The position numbers and the translations under genes were made by a program. This document shows positions 36,634 through 47,811 of a stretch of 64,000 bases of DNA, piece by piece. The DNA lies in NCBI GenBank assembly GCA_026874595.1, contig CM049311.1, positions 43,281,676 through 43,345,675 of the forward strand, written 5' to 3'. The notes below the pieces were generated by a model that ran no database searches, was not told the DNA's origin, and saw nothing but the letters and a program-made list of their open reading frames with translations. Every line of letters starts with the position of its first letter. Within the stretch, counting starts at the first letter, position 1. Origin of the DNA: Sipunculus nudus. Lineage: Eukaryota; Annelida; Sipuncula; Golfingiida; Sipunculidae.

Positions 36634-38069
36634 AATATTTAAAGCCCCCTTAAATATTAAAATAACCTTACTTATACAAGTTAAGAAATAGAGCAAACTG
36701 TTAGAAATATGCATTATATAAGACAAACACCATGGTGTCCTCAATTTAACTGGTTGACTGCTTCCAGTAGACTTCTGCAATTTAAGGTGATAGTTACAAA
36801 ACTGTGCCAGTCCAAAAACATTTCACAATTCACCATGTGTCAGGTTATAATGACCAAAGTAATATAAAGCTGTCGTTATACATGAATCAGAAGATAATAC
36901 ATATACAGCATAAGCAAGCAAATAATCTAAACCTCGTTACAAACCAAACATGCCTTTCTATTAGAATCCCTGTCAGTTCTGTACCCTTTAATACTCTAAC
37001 CCAGTACTACCGATCCATACTAGACTTTTACACGGTTACATGGTGGCACTAGGACATGCCAGATTGACAGCATTGTGATAACACAACAATATGGCAACAC
37101 AATATAAATCCTGGTTATACAACCATCACCATACGACAATTTACAAGTCACAGCACAACCCAACATTATATATTCTATATAATATTGACCCTGGCATTAC
37201 ATCCATTACCAGCTGTAACACATATCCCACAGCTCCAGGACTACTCAATGCCAACAGATACTCCGACATAAATCCAACAATTACAGTAATACGCGTTTCA
37301 GTACCCTCAACAATACTCAGCACAGTGCAATATGAACCGGTACAACCTCTAGTGACAGAACTCTAACCTGCTTTACTATACATCACCAATTAGTTAATAA
37401 TCCTTGCATACTGCACTCTTTAGTTGCTGACCAGCTTGATGTTTAAAATGTTACCCTTTCATATGTGTAAAGACGTAATTCCTTATAGTGCTATCCTGTT
37501 CATTACAAAATAATAGCAAGTTAACACTGTAATATCACATTAGGCCTATTGTTATAACTTCATATAATAACTTTAAGGAGAACACAATTAAGCCAGGTTT
37601 AGAAAAACTCATGATGCTTAAAGCTCTACTGCGTCTTCTAATAAGACATCAACCGCGGCTTCAAATAAGACACCGTCGTTACTTTAAAAAATCATAACTT
37701 GCATGTTAGCTATATGCAATAATATGTCAATCTTATTAAATATAATCAGGTCAAGGCTAAACCACATTAGAGCAAAAACTGAAGTACCGGCGAAGATATC
37801 AAACATTCAGTGAATGCCTTAATCTACATTAACCTACTCAGTGACCAATTTACATACTAATGTCACAAAGATTCATGCCCCACCTTCAACAACATTAATA
37901 TTCAGAGCAAGCCTTAATAAACACCTCTCATATGATAGTCACAGTAAGTGCTGCCAACTCCACACATTATGTTCACGCAGAGGTGCTTAGTTACCGTGAA
38001 AACTCTAACCTGTTGATAATGCATCCTATTCCGAATACAGCAAGTAAGTCAAGTTATCATATCATACAG
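36634..38069 (-). other. 3' noncoding region of the gypsy element
   Basis: About 1.4 kb between the pol stop and the polypurine tract. No env-like frame (signal peptide, transmembrane segment) is visible on the minus strand, and the plus-strand frames look random. Rich in ACAATAT/CACAAC words. Confidence 0.6.
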
Positions 38070-41000
38070 TTAAACATTAACAGGCCTAGGCTCTTTAAAT
38101 GGATTTGAGTGCACTCCCTTGGTAGCCCTCTGAGAACGTCTGAGCTCATTTTGCCCCGTTGGAACAGAAGCCTCGCACCCTGTATCAGGTGTCACTTCGA
38201 AAGATAGCTGAATATTATCTAAATCGCCAAAACAATTATCCGAGCTGTCGGATTCCTCACCTGAATCGCTTAATTCAGAATTGTGCAATATCTCTGCGGG
38301 AGCCTCCTGTACACCAAACTTGGAGCTCCTTGGGTCTATCATTAACATTTTCCGGTTAATCCACTGACTCTCACCACCAAGCGTTGGTTTAATCTCACAC
38401 GTATTTGAATCATCAATGATTGACACAACAGTGTATGGATTTTCAGAGAAAACGTTTTCTAGTTTGTGACGGTCCCTAAACCCCTTCCTTTGAACGAGTA
38501 CCCGGGACCCAACAGTAATTGGTAAGGACCTGACCTTCCGGTCGTACCTTTGTTTCTCTCTATTGGCTCTACTCTCCAGGCGAGCACGTACCACCTCCCA
38601 TGCCCTGTTTACAAATTCAGATTGGGCTGTTACATAATCATCATCCCAATTACTGTCTAGGTTACCTAACAAGTGATCCAACGGAATTTGAGGTTCTCGG
38701 CCAAACATCAAGCTGTAAGGAGAGAATCCTGTGACACTGTGTGGAGTACTGTTGTATATGAATACTAGATGGGGTAACATCTCTGGCCATTTCTTACGAT
38801 CGGATGCACTCAGTGATTTGATCAACCCAATCAAGGTCCGGTTAAAACGCTCGGTTTGCCCATTTCCCTGAGGGTGATAGGTAGAGGTCCTACTCTTCTT
38901 AATTTGATAAAACCGACATAACTGACTAATGACCTCACCCTCAAAGGAACGGCCTTGATCGGAGTGAATCCTAGTCGGCACGCCATATACAGCAAACCAA
39001 TGATGTATTAATTTCCTGGCGACTGTTCCAGCCGTCTGGTCTGGACAGGGGATAGCCTGTGCCAATTTGGTAAATGCATCAGTTATCACCAAAACATCCT
39101 CGATGCCTCCTTTACCACGATCCAATTTGACAAAATCGATAGCCACAAGCTCCAAAGGCTTGAACGCAAGCAAATGACGCATTGGTGGACGCAACTTGGG
39201 TATGGGGGCCTTTGCTACAGTGCAGTGAATACACTTACGAACATGGGACTTGATATGGCTAACCATGCCAGGCCAATAGCAGCGTGATTGCAATAGAGCA
39301 CATGTACGGGCAACCCCCTGATGACCCCAAAGGTCATGACCTCTCTGAAGTATAAGACTCTGCAACTGTTCAGGTATCAAAAGCTGATAGACAAAACCCC
39401 TTTGAAACGAAGAATCATATTTCTTCCGATAAAGCAACCCTTTATGGAAAACGTAGCTATCATATTCACGGAGCCAGTTATGCAAATTAGGTATATCTCG
39501 GTCTGGTTCTTCCTGCCCAGGCTGCCACCCTGAGACCTTCCTGTCCCACAGCCTACTAATATACTGGTCAGCCCTCTGGAGCCCAACTAACTGCTCGTGC
39601 GTATAACTGGGTAAGAGAGACGTAGCTGAAACTCCAGTATCTGGATTTGTCTCACCAACCGAATGAAGGGTGGCCTGGTTCATGGAAACCGGTAATGGTG
39701 AAGTGTTAGTCCCAACATTCACCAGCCCTACTGTATCTATTTCAACTCCATTTAGCGGTTGACGACTAAGAGCGTCTGCTACCCTGTTGGACTTCCCAGT
39801 ACGATATTTGATGTCAATGTCATACAAAGCTAGCTTAGCTACCCAACGTTGTTCTGTAGCGCCTAATGAGGCAGTGTTAAGGTGAGCTAGCGGGTTGTTG
39901 TCTGTCCATACCTCACAATGATGGCCATACAAAAGGTCACCGAATTTATCTGTAACAGCCCATTTGAGCCCTAATAATTCAAGTTTGAAACTAGAATGTA
40001 TGGAATAGCGATGCTCACTACCCCTAAGTCCTCTGCTGGCAAAAGCAACAGGATGAATGTTCCCATTACTATCCACCTGACTTATGCATGCGCCAAGGCC
40101 CTTAAACGAAGCATCTATCTCCAGGACAAAATCACGGTCAAATTGTGGATAGGCCAACACTGGGGCCTGTGTCAAAGCATCTTTCAAAGCAAGGAATGCT
40201 TCCTGGGCCTCAGCACCCCACTGAAAAGATTGAGAGTCTGCAGCAAGTCTTGCTCGTGAACCCAACTTGTATAGTGGAGCCGCTATACTGGCAAAACCCT
40301 TAATGAAGCGACGATAATATGATGCTAATCCTAAGAATGAGGAAAGCTGCTCTTGATTCACAGGTGCCGGCCAATGTTTTACCCGCTGCACCTTTTCTGG
40401 GTCCACAGATATACCTGAGCTACTCACTATATGGCCTAAATACTTCAACTCCTTTTGGAACAACTGGCACTTGTGACCATTTAGCTTCAGGCCTGCTTTC
40501 TTTAAACGAACTAACACCTCTTCCAGACTGTCAAGGTGTTCCCTTACTGTCGATGAAAAGATAAGTATGTCATCCAGATACAGTAACAGGGTTTGCATGT
40601 TAAGATCCCCAAAGAGGTATTCCATCACCCGTTGAAAGGTTCCTGGACTAGTCCTAAGACCCTGAGGAAGCCTTAAGAACTCGTACAACCCCCATGGAAC
40701 TCGGAAGGCTGTCAAAGGGACGGACTCGGTGTCCATTACTACCTGAAAATAACCATGTGACAGGTCAAGACTTGAGAAGATTGCAGCGCCACCTAGAGCC
40801 TCTAAGGATTCATCGATGCGGGGCAAGGGGAACGCATCCTTGATTGTCTTTTGGTTAAGGCGACGATAATCAACACATATTCTAAGACTGCCATTCTTTT
40901 TCCTTACGGGCACAATAGGACTAGCATAGGGACTCGATGATTTTTGAACAATTCCACGATCAATAAGGCCCTGAATCTGCTCCCTAACTTCGCTCACCAT

Positions 41001-41120
41001 ATGGGGCGGAATCCTACGAAATGGCAAATTCACAGGTTGATCATCAGTCAAACGAATCTTGTGGGGGATAGCTTCACATTTCCCCAAATCAAGAGGACTC
41101 TGAGAAAAGGCATTTGGGTG
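38070..41120 (-). CDS. pol: Pol: reverse transcriptase, RNase H, integrase
   Basis: The frame is open from the codon after a TGA at 41121-41123 to the stop at 38070. Numbering from the TTG at 41087: RT at about 25-215 with the first catalytic Asp in SSLDLSHG (D108) and YLDDIL (D172, D173). RNase H at about 315-445 with D325 in EIDAS, E370, D396 in WTDNN and D438 in VADALSR. Integrase zinc domain H584, H589, C619, C622. Integrase core D651, D710 in HSDQG and E746 in GNGQTERFNR, i.e. spacing D-58-D-35-E. A degenerate GPY/F-like stretch (SENPYTVVSI) lies near 883-892. The last 80 residues are acidic then basic. The first in-frame ATG is residue 30, so normal expression would be as an extension of the protease frame. 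Apart from the upstream TGA I see no break. Confidence 0.93.
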   Translation of the reverse strand, partial: HPNAFSQSPLDLGKCEAIPHKIRLTDDQPVNLPFRRIPPHMVSEVREQIQGLIDRGIVQKSSSPYASPIVPVRKKNGSLRICVDYRRLNQKTIKDAFPLPRIDESLEALGGAAIFSSLDLSHGYFQVVMDTESVPLTAFRVPWGLYEFLRLPQGLRTSPGTFQRVMEYLFGDLNMQTLLLYLDDILIFSSTVREHLDSLEEVLVRLKKAGLKLNGHKCQLFQKELKYLGHIVSSSGISVDPEKVQRVKHWPAPVNQEQLSSFLGLASYYRRFIKGFASIAAPLYKLGSRARLAADSQSFQWGAEAQEAFLALKDALTQAPVLAYPQFDRDFVLEIDASFKGLGACISQVDSNGNIHPVAFASRGLRGSEHRYSIHSSFKLELLGLKWAVTDKFGDLLYGHHCEVWTDNNPLAHLNTASLGATEQRWVAKLALYDIDIKYRTGKSNRVADALSRQPLNGVEIDTVGLVNVGTNTSPLPVSMNQATLHSVGETNPDTGVSATSLLPSYTHEQLVGLQRADQYISRLWDRKVSGWQPGQEEPDRDIPNLHNWLREYDSYVFHKGLLYRKKYDSSFQRGFVYQLLIPEQLQSLILQRGHDLWGHQGVARTCALLQSRCYWPGMVSHIKSHVRKCIHCTVAKAPIPKLRPPMRHLLAFKPLELVAIDFVKLDRGKGGIEDVLVITDAFTKLAQAIPCPDQTAGTVARKLIHHWFAVYGVPTRIHSDQGRSFEGEVISQLCRFYQIKKSRTSTYHPQGNGQTERFNRTLIGLIKSLSASDRKKWPEMLPHLVFIYNSTPHSVTGFSPYSLMFGREPQIPLDHLLGNLDSNWDDDYVTAQSEFVNRAWEVVRARLESRANREKQRYDRKVRSLPITVGSRVLVQRKGFRDRHKLENVFSENPYTVVSIIDDSNTCEIKPTLGGESQWINRKMLMIDPRSSKFGVQEAPAEILHNSELSDSGEESDSSDNCFGDLDNIQLSFEVTPDTGCEASVPTGQNELRRSQRATKGVHSNPFKEPRPVNV

Positions 41121-42311
41121 TCAACTGAGCAATCCAATGACTTCCGACTGAAAATTTTGGTCGACCTGATCCAAACAAATACCTACCGGAAGCCCACTCT
41201 TTGAACTCTGCACCTGTGATTCCATTCCAGCCAATTCTAACCCGGAAGTCTCCATTGGCCCAATTGACTCATTCCATACATCTGTTGACCCCTCAGAGGA
41301 AAAAAACACATTACTAACAGACGTTCTTATAACATCAGTTTCTGAGGTGGCCATAGCAATATCTTGATCTTTGGTGAATGGTGCTAGACAAATTGGCTCA
41401 TATCTCGGATTGCATAGCACAACTTGTATTAAGTCCTTAAATGAATGAGCATCATTAAAAACATTAACCACTCCTGGTAGAACATATGGTTTGTCAAGTG
41501 TACAGCTCTCACTTATATAAATGAACTCGTGTTCTGCCTCCTTAAGCTTTGAGGCACCCAATACATGACATTCCATTACCCTGATTGTCCGGGATGGAAC
41601 AGACTGATAATGGGGACCAAGGACCAAGTCCACAGCTACATCTCCCCTACCCTGAAACCTTGACTGGCTCTGCTGCCCAAGTGCCAACACTTCACTAGTT
41701 AACTTGAGGTCTGGAATGACATCACTGTCCTGTGAAGTAGAACTCAGAAATCGACGCAAGATGTTGCACCCCAACAACACCGGGTACTTACGTCTGCGCT
41801 CAGGAATTTCAGCATTTTCCTGTTTCACTAGCATACATGCCTGCAAGGTATGACCGTTAATTTTTATAGGAACATTAATAACCCCAGTGATTTTAATAGC
41901 CAAGTCGTTGGCCCCGACCACTTCAACAAACTCGCAGTCCCCCTCAAGGTCACCAATTACTGGAGCTAATTTCTCAGAATAAAACAAACCAGACATTAAA
42001 GACGTCTCAGCACCAGTGTCAAGCAGACACTCAACTGGAACCCCGGCAATATAAGCCAATATACTAGGACATGGACCAGTCAACTGTTCTACCTGTTCAG
42101 GGCATATACTGTCAACTCCCACTCTAACTTTCCCAGGGGGAACTAACAATTCCTTAGTAACACCCACTGATCCCCTATCATCCCTACCTTGATATCTGGG
42201 CGTAGTATCTTCCACCCTCCGTGGTCCGCCCAACACCCCCGAGGTCGCTAGTTTGGGGAACCAGACTCCGTAGGATTCGGAGGTTCCTGTCACTGGCGGC
42301 GAGCCTTCCAT
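41121..42311 (-). CDS. pro: Aspartic protease frame (N-terminal part of Pro-Pol)
   Basis: 396 codons starting at an ATG that overlaps the end of gag by 22 bp in the -1 frame. The retropepsin active site is ECLLDTGAETSLMSG, with D98-T99-G100. A second conserved part is YPVLLGCNILRRFL near residue 172-185, matching the ILG-N-hydrophobic element of retropepsins. The rest (about 190-396) is a linker before RT. The frame ends at a TGA (41121-41123) and continues in the same frame as pol, so protease and RT are parted by one stop codon only. The protease would mature Gag and Pol during particle assembly. Confidence 0.88.
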   Translation of the reverse strand: MEGSPPVTGTSESYGVWFPKLATSGVLGGPRRVEDTTPRYQGRDDRGSVGVTKELLVPPGKVRVGVDSICPEQVEQLTGPCPSILAYIAGVPVECLLDTGAETSLMSGLFYSEKLAPVIGDLEGDCEFVEVVGANDLAIKITGVINVPIKINGHTLQACMLVKQENAEIPERRRKYPVLLGCNILRRFLSSTSQDSDVIPDLKLTSEVLALGQQSQSRFQGRGDVAVDLVLGPHYQSVPSRTIRVMECHVLGASKLKEAEHEFIYISESCTLDKPYVLPGVVNVFNDAHSFKDLIQVVLCNPRYEPICLAPFTKDQDIAMATSETDVIRTSVSNVFFSSEGSTDVWNESIGPMETSGLELAGMESQVQSSKSGLPVGICLDQVDQNFQSEVIGLLS

Positions 42312-43282
42312 CTTGGACAGTCCCTCTTAAAATGATTAGGGTCACCACAGAAAAAGCAAGATCTATCAGAGCGCATGCTACCAACCTGATGACGAAAAGA
42401 GTGTGTGGTTTGGGGATTAAATCCAAGGTTTGGTATGGGTGCAGGGGGCCGAAACTCATATGGCTGCCTAGTTTGCCCTCCTTGTGTTATGGCAGTGATT
42501 AATTTGTCCAACTTATCATTGGTGTCTCTCTGACACCGCATAATGGCACTGATAGCTGGGTCCACACTGGATGGTGGGGGCACAGACGCACCCTGTATGG
42601 ACTCATTCGAGAAACCATGTACCTCTAAACTACGGACTCGAGGCCGTTTCGGCACCTCGTTATCTTGGTACAACCTAAGAATCTCCTCCCTGAGGTGGGA
42701 GAAAGACTCACCCCTACTACGGATTTCCCATCTCTCAATGTCCCGTTGGACATCAGGGTCCAAAACACCCCTTTTGAATTGCCCTTTTAATGTCAAATTC
42801 CTTAATCTTTCCAAGGCCTTCCTGTCTTCCTCAGTGGGGGCAGCCTGCTCCATATGAGTATGCAGACGCATCAAAGCTCTGCTGAAATCTGCGAGGGACT
42901 CACCCTCTTGCTGACATCTAGAATTAAATGTCCTGGTTAAGGAAGGGAGCGATTCCATTGGGCCAAACCGTTTGCGCAAGAGTTTAACTAATGATTCGTA
43001 GTTATCACGCACCTCCTGAGGTGCACAGAGATATTCATCTTTGGCTTTGCCACCAAGATGGTCCGTTAACATTGAAAGTTTAGATTTCAAATCACAGCCT
43101 AACTGCAGGGTGTAGGTCTCCACATCTTCTAACCATTCGTTTACAGTAAGATCCCCCGGTTTTCCCGGTTTGTCATAAAACTTAAACAACCGAATTGTTG
43201 GGGTTGCGTTAAGTCTCAATTTACCCAAAGCCCGACTTGTGGCAGCCATAGCCTGACCTATCATGTCTTGATCAGTACTCAT
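42290..43282 (-). CDS. gag: Gag with one CCHC zinc knuckle
   Basis: The first ATG is at 43282 (MSTDQDMIG); seven more open codons lie upstream without ATG. A capsid-type region of the Ty3/gypsy 'retrotrans_gag' kind covers about residues 45-220 of the open frame (NEWLEDVETYTLQLGC, ...FNSRCQQEGESLADFSRALMR). The C-terminus has a nucleocapsid zinc knuckle CFFCGDPNHFKRDC (C-X2-C-X4-H-X4-C) followed by a basic tail. It would form the particle and package the RNA. The stop lies 22 bp inside the protease frame, so Pro-Pol needs a -1 shift or internal initiation. Confidence 0.9.
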   Translation of the reverse strand: MSTDQDMIGQAMAATSRALGKLRLNATPTIRLFKFYDKPGKPGDLTVNEWLEDVETYTLQLGCDLKSKLSMLTDHLGGKAKDEYLCAPQEVRDNYESLVKLLRKRFGPMESLPSLTRTFNSRCQQEGESLADFSRALMRLHTHMEQAAPTEEDRKALERLRNLTLKGQFKRGVLDPDVQRDIERWEIRSRGESFSHLREEILRLYQDNEVPKRPRVRSLEVHGFSNESIQGASVPPPSSVDPAISAIMRCQRDTNDKLDKLITAITQGGQTRQPYEFRPPAPIPNLGFNPQTTHSFRHQVGSMRSDRSCFFCGDPNHFKRDCPRWKARRQ

Positions 43283-43689
43283 GATTATTACTGATATGCA
43301 CAAGCATGTAATAAAAAAACATTCAGTACGTGTCTACAGTCTATACTAATTCTGTTACATTTATTGTGAAATAGAGAGCTTTTAAGAGTTTAAAATGAGA
43401 CATCTGACCATAATATTCACTTGGCTTAGGCTATGTAGACCAAATAACACTACCTAAGCACACCAAAATACAGCAAATTACCTTTGACTCACATGGCAAT
43501 TGAACATCTCTAGGGCTGTCTGATTTCCATTCAAAAAGAAGGGTACAATACGTACTGTAAGTAAAGCACAATAATGTATAATACAGCAATGCTCATCAAT
43601 TCCACAATGACCCTGTGTCTCATCTGGAGTCCAACATAAATAAATGACTCCTCCTGCAAAAACAACATATGACGGCAGAATCAACACAA
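43283..43689 (-). other. Retrotransposon leader next to gag
   Basis: Noncoding sequence between gag and the minisatellite. A frame at 43478-43687 shows no recognisable domain. Confidence 0.5.
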
Positions 43690-45545
43690 GCCGGTGTCTC
43701 CCTCTAGTGGTCTAGTACAGGTAACAAAATGCAATGACAAGGTATCTCAAATTCAACATGAGCAAGTCACTCCCCCTTGTGGTCTAGTACAGGTAACAAA
43801 ATGCAATGACAATGTATCTCAGATTCAGCATGAGCTAGTAGCTCCCCTTAGTACAGGCAACAACATGCAATGACAAGGTATCTCAAATTCAACATTAACA
43901 AGTGGCTCCCCCTAGTGGTCTAGTACAGGCAACAACATGCAATAACAAGGTATCTCAAATTCAACATGAGCAGGTGGCTCCCCCCAGTGGTCTATTACAT
44001 GTAACTAAATGCAATGACAATGTATCTCAGGTTCAGCATGAGCTAATAGCTCCCCTTAGTACAGGCAACAACATGCAATGACAAGGTATCTAAAATTCAA
44101 CATGAGCAAGTGGCTTCCCCTAGTGGTCTATTACATGTAACAAAATGCAATGACAATGTATCTCAGGTTCAGCATGAGCTAATAGCTCCCCTTAGTACAG
44201 GCAACAACATGCAATGACAAGGTATCTCAAATTCAACATTAACAAGTGGCTCCCCTAGTGGTCTATTACATGTAACAAAATGCAATGACAATGTATCTCA
44301 GGTTCAGCATGAGCTAATAGCTCCCCCTAGTACAGGCAACAACATGCAATGACAAGGTATCTCAAATTCAACATGAGCAAGTGGCTTCTCCTAGTGGTCT
44401 ATAACAGGAAACAAAACGCAATGAAAATGTATGTCAATTCAGCATGAGCTAGTAGCCCCTCTTAGTACAGGCAACAACATGCAGTGACAAGGTATCTCAA
44501 ATTCAACATGACCAAGTGGCTCCCCCTAGTGGTCTTTTACATGTAACAAAATGCAATGACAATGTATCTAAAATTCAACATGAGCTAGTAGCTCCCCCTA
44601 GTACAGGCAACAACATGCAATAACAAGGTATCTCAAATTCAACATGAGCAGGTGGCTCCCCCCAGTGGTCTATTACATGTAACTAAATGCAATGACAATG
44701 TATCTCAGATTCAGCATGAGCTAGTAGCTCCCCTTAGTACAGGCAACAACATGCAATGACAAGGTATCTCAAATTCAACATTAACAAGTGGCTCCCCCTA
44801 GTGGTCTAGTACAGGCAACAACATGCAATAACAAGGTATCTCAAATTCAACATGAGCAGGTGGCTCCCCCCAGTGGTCTATTACATGTAACTAAATGCAA
44901 TGACAATGTATCTCAGATTCAGCATGAGCTTATAGCTCCCCTTAGTACAGGCAACAACATGCAATGACAAGGTATCTCAAATTCAACATGACCAAGTGGC
45001 TCCCCCTAGTGGTCTTTTACATGTAACAAAATGCAATGACAATGTATCTAAAATTCAACATGAGCTAGTAGCTCCCCCTAGTACAGGCAACAACATGCAA
45101 TGACAAGGTATCTCAAATTCAACATTAACAAGTGGCTCCCCCTAGTGGTCTATTACATGCAACAAAATGCAATGACAATGGTTCTCAGGTTCAGCATGAG
45201 TTAATAGCTCCCCCTAGTACAGGCAACAACATGCAATGACAAGGTATCTCAAATTCAACATGAGCAAGTGGCTTCTCCTAGTGGTCTATAACAGGAAACA
45301 AAACGCAATGAAAATGTATCTCAATTCAGCATGAGCTAGTAGCCCCTCTTAGTACAGGCAACAACATGCAGTGACAAGGTATCTCAAATTCAACATGACC
45401 AAGTGGCTCCCCCTAGTGGTCTTTTACATGTAACAAAATGCAATGACAATGTATCTCAAATTCAACATGAGCTAGTAGCTCCCCCTCATACAGGGAACAA
45501 CATGCAATGACAAAGTCTCTCAGAATCAACATGAGCAAGGATGTC
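43690..45545 (-). repeat. Higher-order minisatellite in the retrotransposon leader
   Basis: Twenty-seven units, each with ATGCARTRACAA, then ATCTCA, then ATTCAACATGAGC or GTTCAGCATGAGC. Two unit types, about 72 bp (ending CCCCCTAGTGGTC) and about 64 bp (ending CTCCCCTTAGTACAGG), largely alternate, giving a 136-bp dimer. A larger block is copied at a shift of 888 bp: units at 44345, 44417 and 44480 match those at 45233, 45305 and 45368, sharing rare variants such as ACGCAATGAAAATG. No frame is maintained. Confidence 0.95.
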
Positions 45546-45744
45546 CCAGTTGTCCGATCACTATCCCAGTGAAGTGAAGATTGGCGACCTTTTCATCCAT
45601 GTAAGTGACATTTTATCATAGTGATGAAGTCATGAATGTTCACCGGCGTTGCAGAAAATTGTTCCTCCTGATTATACTGGTAGTAACCTCATGACTGTGA
45701 AGTTCGACGGACATCAGAGGTCCATTTTTCATGACAATGCTCCG
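45546..45744 (-). other. Leader segment left of the foldback insertion
   Basis: Noncoding. It ends with the target duplication AATGCTCCG (45736-45744). Confidence 0.6.
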
Positions 45745-47108
45745 GGGAGGGTATAATTCGCTGATCAGCGCGCTGATCAGCGGTCTGCAGTATAAAACGC
45801 TGATCAGCGCGCTGATCAGCCACCTTTAAATGACAGCATTGATTTGAGGTAAATTATCTCTCATACACCAACCTCCGCCTATTTTGTGATTAAATATGAT
45901 TAAAAGACACCTTTCCTATCAGTATTACGTATTTACAAACATATGCATATATTTTTAATTGTGTTCATAATTATACATGAAACGAAGTTACCAGCCAGTG
46001 ACTATTTCGCTGATCAGCGGCGCTGATTAGGAACCTTTCAATCCAAGCATTTATTTTAGACAAATTAGCCCCATATAACAACCTCCAACTATTATGTGAT
46101 TAAATGTGTTTTAAAGATACATATTCTATAAGTATTTAATATTTACAAACATGAGAAAACACGTTTAATGTGTTAATAATTATGCATGAAACCTTTCTAC
46201 CACCTACTATTTCGCTGATCAGCAAACTGCGTAATCGCTCATCGGCAATGATTTACGTACTTCTTGACAAAGATACCTGTCACGCGTGATTCTCTATAAT
46301 AATAATATTGAAGGCTCTCAGTTGTTTTACCTATATCCTGTGAAACCGAGTGATAGCCAATACATCGCCCATACCAGGCTACTTTATACAACTTTAAAAT
46401 ATCAGTGCCCCACCGACCACTCGGAGATATTAGCTAACAGTTGCGACGCTGCAGTAATTTGTTGTCAGGTGTTCACCGGCCAGGTAAGATAAATAGCTGA
46501 GATACGCACTTAGTATGAATGTATATAAAATTTGAATTGATCAAAAATTAAGAATGTTAAATGTATATAGCCATAATAAAAAACTGATTATCCTCTTATT
46601 TTTATTAAGAACTAACTGTACGTGTAGCCTAAGGATTCTTTCATTCTTCATGTATAATATAATCGTTCCTTAAAAACTTTCACAAGTTTCTTTACATCTC
46701 TCTTATATTTCCCTTTTTTTGCATTTAAAAAGTGGGTCGTCAGAATTTTTTTTCAACACCATTATATAGATGATTTGATCGATTTTAACACGATATTGAT
46801 AGATTACTCCTGTTTTAATCCCACCTATATGTATATAATGTCAAAGAATAACTCCACAAAAACATCATTATCGGTATTTATTTATTTTTTTTTCATTTTA
46901 CAACAGGACATTTCCACAATTGTGTAAAAATGTCCGCATATCTATTGCTTTAACATCGTTACTTATATATTTCTCAAAAATGATTGGAATATAGGAATGC
47001 TTTTCATAGTTTTGGAACTATCAACATATACTATCAACATAAATATACTGAGTTCTAGAAAGGTTGAAGGAGTAATTACACTTAATTACAACACTATAAT
47101 AAATCATC
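45745..47108 (+). repeat. Left arm of the foldback element
   Basis: Aligns in inverse with 48563-49962. Matching landmarks include 'GCGGAGGTTG'/'CAACCTCCGC', 'ATTCTCTATAAT', 'CACCGGCCAGGTAAGAT' and 'AATTACAACACTATAATAAATCATC', the last marking the inner limit. Confidence 0.9.
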
Positions 47109-47811
47109 ACCTTTTTTTTTTCTTTTAACGGTAGTGAATGTCGATGAACGGTGTTGAAACAATAAGGTAACAGGATAGATGTAATATCTAAATTCTACAA
47201 TGGCATCGTTATTCAGAACTTCATCGTTTTTATAGGGATCAATGTGTTAGGTATTATAAAATATTAAACATTTTAAATATTTATTATAAAAGAAGTCTAA
47301 ATGCTTTAAGTAATAATTTTGCCAATGATTTCATTTATTTAAATTCAACCCAGTTCTCCTTCTTCAGCACCGTTATATGTTGAAATAGGCATAATTTCAA
47401 GAAATAAATAAAATGACTTAGAAATATATTAGAAAATGATTTTATCGCCAACATTTTTATTGACCGAGGAAGATTGCTATAAATTTCCCTTCTATTTATT
47501 GGTTTATACCCTCTGTGGGTTGCAGTAGAAAGACCCTTCTATTAAATTGTAAATCCTTTTACGGTTTCTTTAGGAAAACGGCTAAAAATGCCTTCTTCTA
47601 ATGATTCCCCTCTCACTTTTGTCTGATCAAAATACACTTTGTCTTACAAGTTCCTAAATAGACCCAGTTTTAAATCAATTAAAAAAATCAACAATATTAG
47701 CGATTGAAAAAAAAATCCACAGTCCACAATATTTTGCTGTTGATTCATTAGTGGCATTTTCACATAAATATATGTGCAAGATATTGAAAATTAATTAAAA
47801 ATTTTTAATTC
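47109..47811. other. Unique part of the foldback loop
   Basis: AT-rich sequence between the arms with no domain-bearing frame. Confidence 0.5.

Noticed and set aside
36804-37366. Possible env or accessory genes on the plus strand
   Set aside because: They are antisense to the retrotransposon, have no signal or membrane segment, and sit in its 3' noncoding part.
43690-45545. CRISPR-like array
   Set aside because: The units are contiguous, similar over their full length and lie in a eukaryotic retrotransposon; there are no unique spacers.
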